From Ramlibacter lithotrophicus (GTDB lineage: Bacteria; Pseudomonadota; Gammaproteobacteria; Burkholderiales; Burkholderiaceae_C), in NCBI RefSeq assembly GCF_012184415.1, contig NZ_VTOX01000002.1:124001-188000 (forward strand): a stretch of 64,000 nt of DNA, written 5' to 3'. The notes under the pieces are model-generated. The model was not told the DNA's origin, did no database searches, and worked only from the letters and a program-made list of their open reading frames with translations. Shown one piece after another: positions 56,289 through 64,000 of this stretch. The translations under genes were made by a program, and so were the position numbers. Position 1 is the first letter of the stretch, and the number at the start of each line of letters is the position of its first letter.

Positions 56289-56582
56289 TCAAAGCTCCAC
56301 CGGCTCGTCGGTTTCGCTGGTGCCCAGCACCGCGTCGCCGACTCGGATCGGCTCCGCGCCGTCGTCGCGCGTCGCGGCCAGTTGCCGCACGAACGCCACG
56401 GCGCCCGCCGCGCTGGCCTGCGCCGATGCCGGCACCTCGCTGGTCGCCGCCGGCGTGTCGACCACGGCTGGGGGGGCGTCCCCGCCGCCACCGCCGCACG
56501 CCGAGAGCAGCGCCGCACCCGCCGCGCCGGCGAGCAGCGCGCGCCAGGAACGGTTCGTCATGAAGACTGCGTGCGCGTTCAT
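56289..56582 (-). CDS. Small lipoprotein of the DUF4331 locus
   Basis: 97 residues from ATG 56582, which overlaps the DUF4331 gene stop (ATGA). A second possible start is Met8 (56561). The signal ends in a lipobox LLSAC, followed by GGGGG, a flexible tether. The rest is Ala/Val/Thr-rich with AGAVAFVRQLAATRDDGAEPIRVGDAVLGTSETDEPVEL. Function unknown. Confidence 0.75.
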   Translation of the reverse strand: MNAHAVFMTNRSWRALLAGAAGAALLSACGGGGGDAPPAVVDTPAATSEVPASAQASAAGAVAFVRQLAATRDDGAEPIRVGDAVLGTSETDEPVEL

Positions 56583-58189
56583 TTGGACCCCGGCAGCGGC
56601 GTGTTGAGGTACGGAAAGCCGGGCAGCAGCGGCACCACGGCCTGGTCGACCGCGTCGTGCACGTCCAGCGAAGCGGCACCGGCCGGCACGCTGGAAGGCT
56701 TGCAGGCCGACGTGACGCCGGGCACGCCCGGGATGGAGTTCAACTTGAGCGCGTCGTTGTCGCCATTGGCCACGCACAGGCCCCCCAGCATCGCCACCAG
56801 CGCGATGTCGACCACGTCGTCCTTGGGCCGCCGGCCGTTCGGAAAGCCCGCGAAGTCGCTGCCGGCCGGCGCGCTCTTCAGGCTGCCGACGATGGCGAGC
56901 CGGTTCTGGCTGGCGAACGGCACCGGCGCGATGGCCGTGTTCAGCCGCAGCATCTCCGACGGCGTGACCGTGGCCGGCTTGTTGACGCCGGTGATGCCCG
57001 TGAGGAACACCGTTGCCAGGTCGGTGCGCGGCAGGTTGGTCGGCGCCAAACCGGCCGCGTTGCCCGCCAGCACCAGCCCCAGCAGCGGCGGCAGCGTGGG
57101 ATGGGTGACGTAGTCGAGGAACTGCGCATCGCCCCTGGGCTTGGCCGCGTTGAAGCGGTCCTTGTCCTTCAGCCCGATCACCACTTCGTTGACCAGCGGC
57201 TGGCCCAGGCGCGACACCTGGACCCAGGGTCCGCCCGGCTTCTCGCTGGCCTGCAGGCCGGCGGCCGGCGCTCCCGAGAGCAGCCGCGCCTGGCGCAGGC
57301 TGGCCGTTGTCCAGCCGCCGATCACCGGTTCGCTGCCGGCGGTGAGGCAGTCCTTGTGCACCTCCAGCGCGATCGAGGTGACGTTCTTGTTCTGGATCGA
57401 GTTGGCCGCGGCGGCATTGATGTTGGCCGGGTTCGTGATCACCGACAACGGCGCGTTGACCAGGTCGAAGATCGGGCCGAGGTTGACGGCGAAGCCCTCC
57501 TGCCGCTGCCCGACGAACACGCGGCCCATGTCCTTGCCGGCCCCGCAGCCGGGGATCTTCACCTCGTGGACGTGCCTGGCCGCATACGCCGCATAGGCTG
57601 CCGCGTCGCCCAGCGTCTTGACGCCGATGTAGTCCACCGGTTTCTCGAACGCGGTCGCCCCGCCCGTCTTCGTCACCGCCGACGCCGTTCCCTTGCGCCG
57701 GTCGCCGCGCACCATGTTGACGGTGTAGCTCTCGGTGACGTTGAGGTTGGCGTCGGCGACGCCCGCGACCGGGCCGGCCTGGATCAGCGGGATCGCGACG
57801 TTCTTGCCGCCCACCGGCAGCGAGATGTCATTGAGCCTGTTGTTGAAGCGGAACTGGAACGTGAGGTCCTCAGCCGCGTCGCCGTTGTTGTCGATGTGGA
57901 TCTCGTACAGCGCGTTGGGATCGAGCTGGAAGTAGTTGGGCCCGCCGTACGGATCCTGCAGCGGCTGGTAGTTGGCGATCAGCGTCACGTAGTCGCCGCG
58001 CCCGCCGCTGCCGTTGGGCGCCACGCCCTCGTAGCTGCGGAACATGTAGAAGTCGGTGGCGTCGACCTTGGGGCTGGTCGTGATGAAAGGCGCTTCGCGG
58101 TGGCTGGCGGCAAGGCCGAGGCCCGCGGCCCCGGCCGCGGCCAGCGCGACGAGCGTCATCCGGGCCAGCTTGTTTCTCTTGGTTCGCAT
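56579..58189 (-). CDS. DUF4331 family secreted protein
   Basis: 536 residues. The signal MRTKRNKLARMTLVALAAAGAAGLGLA is followed by ASHREAPFITTSPKVDATDFYMFRSYE, the marker of DUF4331. Other conserved-looking parts are YVTLIANYQPLQDPYGGPNYFQLDPNALYEIHIDNNGDA and AEDLTFQFRFNN. Function is unknown; DUF4331 proteins are usually found next to ECF sigma factors and other exported proteins, as here. It is part of the leftward run starting at the 127-aa protein. Confidence 0.9.
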   Translation of the reverse strand: MRTKRNKLARMTLVALAAAGAAGLGLAASHREAPFITTSPKVDATDFYMFRSYEGVAPNGSGGRGDYVTLIANYQPLQDPYGGPNYFQLDPNALYEIHIDNNGDAAEDLTFQFRFNNRLNDISLPVGGKNVAIPLIQAGPVAGVADANLNVTESYTVNMVRGDRRKGTASAVTKTGGATAFEKPVDYIGVKTLGDAAAYAAYAARHVHEVKIPGCGAGKDMGRVFVGQRQEGFAVNLGPIFDLVNAPLSVITNPANINAAAANSIQNKNVTSIALEVHKDCLTAGSEPVIGGWTTASLRQARLLSGAPAAGLQASEKPGGPWVQVSRLGQPLVNEVVIGLKDKDRFNAAKPRGDAQFLDYVTHPTLPPLLGLVLAGNAAGLAPTNLPRTDLATVFLTGITGVNKPATVTPSEMLRLNTAIAPVPFASQNRLAIVGSLKSAPAGSDFAGFPNGRRPKDDVVDIALVAMLGGLCVANGDNDALKLNSIPGVPGVTSACKPSSVPAGAASLDVHDAVDQAVVPLLPGFPYLNTPLPGSK

Positions 58190-58291
58190 GGTGTCTCCTG
58201 TCGAAGGGTGGACCGGACGCGCCGCCCCGGCGACCCGCGCCGGGGACGGTGCACTCGCGGTGGGATTGGTTGGGAAAAAGGCAGGCTGGGG

Positions 58292-58675
58292 TCAGTCCGG
58301 AGTGCCCCAACCGGCGTGCGCGCCCGCGGGACGGTCGGTCATGGGGCCGCCGCTGCCGCCCATCGAGCGCAGCGAGTGCTGCATCGGCTGGCCGGCCATG
58401 CCGTGCGGCATGGGTGCCTCCGGATTCGCGTTGGGACGGCCGTCGACCATGGTGCTGGCCTCGCCCGCGCGCAGCGGGATCGTGCTGGTGGCGGTGTTCC
58501 ACTGGGCCGTTACGGGCCGCTGAGCCATGGCGGCCGAATCGGTGACGCCGATGAACCCGGTGCCGCCGTTGGAGATCCGCGGCAGGTCGGCGGCACGCAC
58601 GTGCGTGCCGGCTTGCGCGGCTGCGGCGCCGCAAGCCAGGGCGGCGCACAGGATCAGGTTGGGAAAGCGCTTCAT
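58292..58675 (-). CDS. Secreted protein of the DUF4331 locus (127 aa)
   Basis: Signal MKRFPNLILCAALACGAAAAQA precedes a Gly/Pro/Met-rich mature part (THVRAADLPRISNGGTGFIGVTDSAAMAQRP ... MPHGMAGQPMQHSLRSMGGSGG). The Met/His-rich tail could bind metal, which is a guess. Its promoter carries the same motif as the ECF sigma gene, and it lies 102 bases before the DUF4331 gene. Confidence 0.72.
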   Translation of the reverse strand: MKRFPNLILCAALACGAAAAQAGTHVRAADLPRISNGGTGFIGVTDSAAMAQRPVTAQWNTATSTIPLRAGEASTMVDGRPNANPEAPMPHGMAGQPMQHSLRSMGGSGGPMTDRPAGAHAGWGTPD

Positions 58676-58707
58676 GTTCAGACCTTTCGGGTTGGAGGTG
58701 GTCTGAA

Positions 58708-58731
58708 TACGCGCGCCCGGCGCGATCGGAT
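58708..58731 (-). promoter_or_regulatory. ECF-type promoter of the 127-aa gene
   Basis: On the leftward strand, ATCCGAT (58725-58731) and CGTA (58708-58711) are 13 bases apart. The identical pair with identical spacing precedes the ECF sigma gene. It lies 33 bases before the start codon. Confidence 0.7.
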
Positions 58732-58769
58732 GTGGCTGCGGCTTGCCCACGCCAGCGGCAGGGACTTCG

Positions 58770-59564
58770 TCAGAGCGCCGTCTGCAGCAGCGCGCCCTTG
58801 GACACCACCGGGCCGGTCGGGCCGCTGCCGGCGGGTGCCCCGCCGCGCGGCTCCAGGCTGATCGCCAGCGCCGGCACTTCGCGCACCTGCTGCTCGGTGA
58901 GGCTCAGCCGCAGCACCTGCTCGTCACCGAGCACGCCGAGCGAGCGCGGCGCCGCGCCCGGCGGCAAGGCCCACAGCTGCAGCGAGCGATCGGGCCCCGC
59001 CTGCACCCCGCCAACCCGCTTCAGGGTCAGCGTGTTGTGCTTCGGATCGAAGGTCGCCAGCATCGCCGGCGCCTGCCGGTCGTCGGCAAGCACGGCCACG
59101 TACTGCACCTGCGGCGCCGCCTGCAACTGGGCCGTCAGCGCGTCGCGCTGGCGGCTCGCCTCGGCCAGTGCCGCCTCCTGCCGCTGCAGGTTCGCGGCGA
59201 GCTGGCCGCCGACGACGGCGACGACCACCGCCACCATGGCGCCCGCCAGCGCGGCGCCGCGCCACAGCGACACGAGCCGCCGCAACCGCTCCAGCACCGC
59301 CGGCTGCTCGCCGGCCGGCCGCGGCGCCTCCTGCGCCGGCAGCAGGTTCTCGATGCGCTTCCACACGTTGGCGTCAGGCTCCTGCGCCGGGGCGAGTTCG
59401 GTCATGCTGGCGAACCGCTCCTGCCAGATGAGGGCCTGCGCCCGCACCGCGGGGCTCTGGCGGGCGATCGCTTCGAAGCGCCGCCGCGCGCCCCCGCGCA
59501 AGGTGCCGAGCGCGTAGGCGGCGGCAAGCCGGTCGATCAGTTCGGGAGAACGCGTCAGGTTCAT
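58770..59564 (-). CDS. Anti-sigma factor, RskA/ChrR-like
   Basis: 264 residues. An N-terminal sigma-binding part (MNLTRSPELIDRLAAAYALGTLRGGARRRFEAIARQSPAVRAQALIWQERFASM) is followed by one membrane helix (AALAGAMVAVVVAVVGGQLA, about 103-122), a coiled-coil stretch (LQRQEAALAEASRQRDALTAQL) and a periplasmic domain ending LAISLEPRGGAPAGSGPTGPVVSKGALLQ, typical of RskA. It should hold the ECF sigma factor encoded just before it and release it on a signal. Confidence 0.9.
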   Translation of the reverse strand: MNLTRSPELIDRLAAAYALGTLRGGARRRFEAIARQSPAVRAQALIWQERFASMTELAPAQEPDANVWKRIENLLPAQEAPRPAGEQPAVLERLRRLVSLWRGAALAGAMVAVVVAVVGGQLAANLQRQEAALAEASRQRDALTAQLQAAPQVQYVAVLADDRQAPAMLATFDPKHNTLTLKRVGGVQAGPDRSLQLWALPPGAAPRSLGVLGDEQVLRLSLTEQQVREVPALAISLEPRGGAPAGSGPTGPVVSKGALLQTAL

Positions 59565-59573
59565 GCGGCGCTC

Positions 59574-60176
59574 CTACGCGTACCCACCCAGGCAACCGCG
59601 CAACTGTTCCAGCGCGCGCCGCACCCAGGTCTTGACGGTCCCCAGCGGCAGGCGCAGCCGTGCCGCCAGCTCGCTGTGGCTCAGGTCGCGGAAATACGCG
59701 AGGCTCACCAGTTCGCGCTGCCTGGCCTCGAGCTTGCGCAGGCATTCGTGCACCGCCCACGCCTGCTCGCTGGCCTGGGCGGTGTCCATGGGGTCGGCCG
59801 AATCGCCGGCCACCGTCTCGGCGACCACGCCGTCGAGCTCGACGCCGGCATCGGCGCGCTCGCTGGCACGGCGGCGCAGCAGGTCCAGCGCGCGGCTGCG
59901 GGCGATCAGGCCCAGCCAGGCCATCGGCGGGCTGAGCGAACTGCTGTAGTCGCCGGCGACGCGCCAGATGCCCAGGAAGGTCTCCTGCAGCACGTCCTCG
60001 GCCCACTCGCGGTTGCCCACCACCCGCAACGCGACGCCGTACAACCGGCCTCCGACCAGGTCGTACAACTGCCGCAGCGCCGCTTCGGCATCGCCAGGGC
60101 GCCGGCCGGCGTCCTGGCGCGCCGCCACGCGGGCGAGCAGTGCCATCACCTGTCTGTCGTCGAAATCGCCGGTCAT
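59574..60176 (-). CDS. ECF-type RNA polymerase sigma factor
   Basis: 200 residues. Region 2 shows LYDLVGGRLYGVALRVVGNREWAEDVLQETFLGIWRVAGDYSSSLSPPMAWLGLIARSRALDLLRRR. Region 4 shows KLEARQRELVSLAYFRDLSHSELAARLRLPLGTVKTWVRRALEQLRGCL. It would redirect RNA polymerase to a small set of promoters. Its partner anti-sigma gene starts 9 bases downstream. It probably drives its own promoter and that of the DUF4331 locus. Confidence 0.94.
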   Translation of the reverse strand: MTGDFDDRQVMALLARVAARQDAGRRPGDAEAALRQLYDLVGGRLYGVALRVVGNREWAEDVLQETFLGIWRVAGDYSSSLSPPMAWLGLIARSRALDLLRRRASERADAGVELDGVVAETVAGDSADPMDTAQASEQAWAVHECLRKLEARQRELVSLAYFRDLSHSELAARLRLPLGTVKTWVRRALEQLRGCLGGYA

Positions 60177-60206
60177 CGTCCAATTCCGGTTGAGTTGTCC
60201 TGCTGG

Positions 60207-60230
60207 TACGCAGCGCGGAGGGAATCGGAT
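60207..60230 (-). promoter_or_regulatory. ECF-type promoter of the sigma factor gene
   Basis: Leftward strand: ATCCGAT (60224-60230) then CGTA (60207-60210), 13 bases apart, 31 bases before the start codon. It matches the element at 58708-58731. Confidence 0.7.
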
Positions 60231-60313
60231 TCTGGCCGAGCCGGGCCGTTTGCGCGGGGCCGCCGATTCTTTTTTCGCGGCCGGGGCTTCCGCAGCCCGG
60301 GCAGAATCGCCCG

Positions 60314-62353
60314 ATGCCCCCTGCCGCCAACCCCCTCCTTGCCGACTGGACCGCCCCTTACGGCCTGCCGCCTTTTCGCGAGGTCCGTCCGGAACACTTC
60401 GAACCCGCCTTCGAGCAGGCGATGCGCGAGCAGCTCGCCGAGATCGACGCCATCGCGAACCAGCCCGAGCCGCCCACCTTCCACAACACCGTCCAGGCGT
60501 TCGACCGCTGCGGCCGGATGTACACGCGCATCGACCTGCTGTTCCACAACCTCGCCGCCAGCGAGACCAGCTCCGCCCTGCAGGCGGTGCAGCGCGAGCT
60601 GGCGCCGCGCCTGGCGGCGCACGAGAACGCGATCTCCATGCACGAAGGGCTGTTCGCCCGGATCGCCGCGCTGCATGCGCGGCGCCACGAACTGGACCTT
60701 GACGACGAGGACCTGCAGCTCCTCGATCGCATCCACTTCGACTTCGTGCTGGCGGGGGCCACGCTGACCGGGCAGGCGCGCGAGCGGCAGGGCCGCATCA
60801 CGGAGGAACTGGCGCAACTCACGACCCGCTTCGCGCAGAACCTGCTCGCGGAAGAAGCCGGATGGGTGCTGCCATTGCAAGGTGAAACCGACCTGGCCGG
60901 CCTGCCCGAGCCGGTGCGGGCGGCAGCGCGCAATGCCGCGGCGGAGCGCGGGCTGCCCGCCGGCGCCCATGTGGTCACGTTGTCGCCGTCGCTGGCCGAG
61001 CCCTTCCTCACCTTCTCGACGCGGCGCGACCTGCGCGAGAAAGTCTGGCGCGGCCGCGTCGAGCGCGGCGCCCATGCGGGAGAGCACGACAACCGGCCCG
61101 TGGCGGCGCGCGTCGTCGCGTTGCGCCAGGAGCTGGCCGCGCTGCACGGGTACGCCAGTTACGCGGATTACGCACTCGCCGACCGCATGGCCCAGGACAC
61201 CGGCGCCGTGCTGGAGCTGCTGGAAAAAGCCTGGGAGCCGGCCAAGGCCAGGGCGGCGCAGGACCGCGAGCGTCTCACCGCGATGGCGCGGCAGCTTGGC
61301 GAGCCCACGCCGATCGCGGCCTGGGACTGGCGGTATCTCGCCGAAAAGGTGCGGCAGCAGGACTTCGACCTCGACGACGCCGAGCTCAAGCCCTATTTCT
61401 CGCTGGACAACATGATCGCCGCCATGTTCGACGTGGCCGGCCGCCTGTTCGGCCTCAGCTTCGTGGAACGGCCCGGCGCGCCCCTTTACCACCCCGACGT
61501 GCGGTTGTGGGAGGTGCACGACCGGACGGGCAAACTGCTCGGCGTCTTCCTCGGCGACAACTTCGCGCGGCCGACCAAGCGCAGCGGCGCGTGGATGAAC
61601 GTCTACCGCAGCCAGTCGGAGATCGACGGCGGCACGTTGCCGATCGTGGCCAACAACAACAACTTCGCCAAGGCCGACCCGACGCTGCTGTCGTTCGAGG
61701 ACGTGCGCACGCTGTTCCACGAGTTCGGCCACGGCCTGCACGGGTTGCTGTCGCAGGTGCGGCACGAGCGCCTGTCGGGCACCCGCGTGCTGCGCGACTT
61801 CGTCGAGCTGCCGTCGCAGCTGTTCGAGAACTGGGCATTGGAGCCGCAGGTGCTGGAGCGGCACGCCCGCCACTGGCGCACCGGCGAGCCGATTCCGCAT
61901 GCGCTGCTGGAAAAGCTGTTGCGGGCGCGCCAGTTCGACCAGGCCTGGGCGACGATCCAGTACACCGGGCCGGCGCTCATCGACATGGCCTTGCACAGCC
62001 TGCCGGCCGGCACGCCGGTGGACGTCGGCGAATTCGAGGCGCAGCAACAGCGCGCGCTCGGGGTGCCGGAGGACATCGGGCAGCGGCACCACCTCACCCA
62101 CTTCCAGCACCTGTTCGCCGGCGGCTACGCGGCCGGCTATTACGTGTACATGTGGGCCGAGGTGCTGGAGGCGGACGCTTTCGACGCCTTCACCGAAGCC
62201 GGCGACCCGTTCCACGGCGACACCGCCGAGCGCCTGCACCGCCACATCTACAGCACCGGCGGCAAGCACCAGCCGGCGCAGGCGTACCGCGCGTTCCGCG
62301 GCCGCGACCCGCAGGTGGATTCGATGCTGAGAAAGCGCGGGCTGCTGCCGTAA
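60314..62353 (+). CDS. prlC: M3 family oligopeptidase A
   Basis: 679 residues, the normal length of oligopeptidase A. The zinc site HEFGH lies near residues 468-472 in TLFHEFGHGLHGLL, with the third ligand Glu in LPSQLFENWALEP. Other marks are NPLLADWTAPYGLPPF at the start and DAFTEAGDPF near the end. It degrades small peptides in the cytoplasm, often those left from signal peptides or imported peptides. It is divergent from the sigma factor gene. Confidence 0.95.
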   Translation: MPPAANPLLADWTAPYGLPPFREVRPEHFEPAFEQAMREQLAEIDAIANQPEPPTFHNTVQAFDRCGRMYTRIDLLFHNLAASETSSALQAVQRELAPRLAAHENAISMHEGLFARIAALHARRHELDLDDEDLQLLDRIHFDFVLAGATLTGQARERQGRITEELAQLTTRFAQNLLAEEAGWVLPLQGETDLAGLPEPVRAAARNAAAERGLPAGAHVVTLSPSLAEPFLTFSTRRDLREKVWRGRVERGAHAGEHDNRPVAARVVALRQELAALHGYASYADYALADRMAQDTGAVLELLEKAWEPAKARAAQDRERLTAMARQLGEPTPIAAWDWRYLAEKVRQQDFDLDDAELKPYFSLDNMIAAMFDVAGRLFGLSFVERPGAPLYHPDVRLWEVHDRTGKLLGVFLGDNFARPTKRSGAWMNVYRSQSEIDGGTLPIVANNNNFAKADPTLLSFEDVRTLFHEFGHGLHGLLSQVRHERLSGTRVLRDFVELPSQLFENWALEPQVLERHARHWRTGEPIPHALLEKLLRARQFDQAWATIQYTGPALIDMALHSLPAGTPVDVGEFEAQQQRALGVPEDIGQRHHLTHFQHLFAGGYAAGYYVYMWAEVLEADAFDAFTEAGDPFHGDTAERLHRHIYSTGGKHQPAQAYRAFRGRDPQVDSMLRKRGLLP

Positions 62354-62371
62354 CCCGCGCCCGAGCCCGGA

Positions 62372-63646
62372 TCACCGCGACCGGGCCACCTCGCTCAGGA
62401 ACGCTGCCACGGACAGCAGCCGCTGGTCGTCGCCGTAGGCGCCGATTGCCTGCACGCCCAGCGGCAGTCCCTGCGGGCCGCGGGTGACCGGGAACGACAC
62501 GCACGGCAGGTGCAGCAGCGACCACAGCGCGCCGAAGCGCGGCGAACCGGAGTCGGCCAGGCCGGCGTCTGCTTCGCCTTCGGCCGGCGGATACAGCAGC
62601 GCGTCGACGTCCTGGAACAGCGCCTGGATGGTGATGCGCGCCTGCGCCGCGCGCCGGCGCATCGCCAGGTAGTCGGCCGGCGTGATCCCGATGCCGCCCG
62701 CCAGGCGCTGCTTCAGCCGCTCGCTGAACTGGCCGGCATCGTGCTGGCGCTCGTGCGCCAGCGACTGCCGCGCCTCGAAGGCAAACAGCCGGATCTGCAT
62801 CTCGACCAGGTCCTCGATCTCCGCCGGCAGCGTGACGCGCCTGACGGTGGCGCCTTGTCGCTGCGCGTCAGCAGCCAGTTGCTCGACGGCGCGCGCCATC
62901 TCCGGCCTGGCATGTTCCCACTGGCGCGACTGGCACACGGCCAGCCGCGGGCGGACGTCGTCCTGGGCCACCAGCTTGGTGCCGTGCACCCCAAACGCGA
63001 AGAACGCCGCGTCGGCCACCGTGCGCGTGAGCAGGCCGATGGTGTCCTGCATCGGGCTGAGCAGCTTCAGGCCGGCGGCGCCGATGAAGCCGAAGGTCGG
63101 CTTGTAGCCGACCACGCCGCAGTAGGAGGCCGGGCGGACGATGGAGCCGGTGGTCTGGGTGCCGTAGGCCACCGGCACCATGAAGTCGGCGACGGCCGCC
63201 GCCGAACCGCTGGACGAGCCGCCCGGTGTGCGGCCCAGGTTCAGCGGGTTGCGCGTCGTGCTCGGTGTCTGCGTGGCGAACTCGCTGGTCGCGACCTTGC
63301 CCAGCACCACGGCGCCCTGCTCGCGCGCCTGCGCCACGCAGCCGGCGTCCAGCCGCGGCCTGTGGCCGGCGTAGATCGGGGAGCCATAGGCGGTGGGATA
63401 GTCCACCGTCTCGATCACGTCCTTCACGGCGAACGGGATGCCGCGCAGCACGCCGCCGGTGGCCGCGTCCGCCGTCCTGGCGTGGCGCAGCGCGAGCTCG
63501 CGATCGAAGGCCGTGAAGGCCAGCACGTCGGCGTTGCGCGCCTCGATGCGCGCCAGGCAGGCGTCCACCAGCGCCTCGCTCGTCAGCGTGCCCGCATCGA
63601 TGGCGCGGGCAGCCTCCAGCGCGCCAAGCTGATTGGCGTTCTTCAT
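62372..63646 (-). CDS. Amidase (amidase-signature family)
   Basis: 424 residues from ATG 63646 (MKNANQLGALEAARAIDAGTL). The triad is Lys75 (GIPFAVKDVI), cis-Ser144 (TPGGSSSGSAA) and Ser168 (YGTQTTGSIVRP). It differs from the other two amidases in having TQTTGS instead of SDTGGS. It follows the Bug-type binding protein gene by 17 bases, so the substrate may be an amide of an imported carboxylate. Alternative start upstream is not favoured. Confidence 0.9.
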   Translation of the reverse strand: MKNANQLGALEAARAIDAGTLTSEALVDACLARIEARNADVLAFTAFDRELALRHARTADAATGGVLRGIPFAVKDVIETVDYPTAYGSPIYAGHRPRLDAGCVAQAREQGAVVLGKVATSEFATQTPSTTRNPLNLGRTPGGSSSGSAAAVADFMVPVAYGTQTTGSIVRPASYCGVVGYKPTFGFIGAAGLKLLSPMQDTIGLLTRTVADAAFFAFGVHGTKLVAQDDVRPRLAVCQSRQWEHARPEMARAVEQLAADAQRQGATVRRVTLPAEIEDLVEMQIRLFAFEARQSLAHERQHDAGQFSERLKQRLAGGIGITPADYLAMRRRAAQARITIQALFQDVDALLYPPAEGEADAGLADSGSPRFGALWSLLHLPCVSFPVTRGPQGLPLGVQAIGAYGDDQRLLSVAAFLSEVARSR

Positions 63647-63663
63647 GTTCGATCTTCCCGGAG

Positions 63664-64000
63664 TTACTGCAGCGAGATGCCGGCCTCGGCGATGATCTTC
63701 GCCCACCGATCGTGCTCCTTCCTGACGAAGGCGGCGAACTCCTCCGGCGTTCCGCCAACCGGCTCGGCGCCCTGCGCCAGCAGTTTCTCCTTGACCTTCG
63801 GGTCCTTGAGCATCGCCACCACTTCCTTGTTCAGCCGGTCGATGATCGGCTTGGGCACGGCGGCCGGCGCGAAGAAGCCGAACCAGCCTTCGACTTCGTA
63901 GCCCGGCACGCCGGCTTCGGCGATGGTGGGCACGTCCGGCAGCAGCGGCGTGCGGCGCGGCGACGTGACGCCCAGCGCCGTCAGCTTGCCAGCCTTGATG
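63664..64000 (-). CDS. Tripartite tricarboxylate (Bug/TctC) binding protein, C-terminal part
   Basis: About 112 C-terminal residues are present; the gene continues past position 64000. IKAGKLTALGVTSPRRTPLLPDVPTIAEAGVPGYEVEGWFGFFAPAAVPKPIIDRLNKEVV is the standard closing block of the Bug family, which binds carboxylates or amino acids in the periplasm. Burkholderiales typically carry many such genes, often without cognate permeases. Operon partner of the downstream amidase. Confidence 0.92.
   Translation of the reverse strand, partial: IKAGKLTALGVTSPRRTPLLPDVPTIAEAGVPGYEVEGWFGFFAPAAVPKPIIDRLNKEVVAMLKDPKVKEKLLAQGAEPVGGTPEEFAAFVRKEHDRWAKIIAEAGISLQ

Overview
The window is a 64-kb piece of a GC-rich bacterial chromosome. 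It is densely packed and has no rRNA, tRNA, CRISPR array, phage or transposase that I could recognise. Gene content points to a metabolically flexible betaproteobacterium of the order Burkholderiales, probably Comamonadaceae-like. This rests on hut genes under HutC, many ABC/TRAP/Bug-type uptake systems, amidases and a partial denitrification gene set. The taxonomic placement is an inference from gene content and base composition, not from a marker gene.

Layout. (1) 1-8028: histidine utilisation. hutI (cut by the left edge), hutD and hutC run leftward. hutU and a five-gene branched-chain-type ABC transporter run rightward from a shared control region with two HutC-like operators. (2) 8029-13286: small unknown genes, two of them preceded by FNR-type boxes, then a PPOX-like flavoprotein, a TlpA thioredoxin, an MFS carrier and an amidase. 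(3) 13287-15028: a three-domain copper nitrite reductase (NirK with an N-terminal cupredoxin) behind an FNR box. (4) 15029-24212: a second branched-chain-type ABC transporter, FKBP isomerase, RidA, an aldo/keto reductase and two copies of a large hairpin repeat. (5) 24221-33409: a probable operon of RpiR regulator, isoaspartyl peptidase, fused-ATPase glutathione/dipeptide ABC importer (gsiABCD type) and two peptidases. (6) 33652-42886: a PBP7-type endopeptidase, then a TRAP transporter with DUF2848, amidase and Old Yellow Enzyme genes, and a divergent GntR regulator. (7) 42948-53670: a nitrous oxide reductase island: FNR-type regulator, ApbE/NosX and a c-type cytochrome leftward; nosZ, nosR, a membrane protein gene, nosD, nosF, nosY and nosL rightward. 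(8) 53720-60176: a P-loop kinase, unknown secreted proteins, and an ECF sigma/anti-sigma pair with a DUF4331 locus that shares its promoter motif. (9) 60314-64000: an M3 oligopeptidase, a third amidase and a Bug-type binding protein cut by the right edge.

How it works together. NirK (nitrite to NO) and the Nos island (N2O to N2) both sit behind FNR-type boxes, and an FNR-like regulator with a complete set of iron-sulfur cysteines lies in the Nos island. NosR carries the flavinylation motif that the neighbouring ApbE would modify. No NO reductase or nitrate reductase is present in the window. Most other genes are scavenging systems for amino acids, peptides, amides and organic acids.
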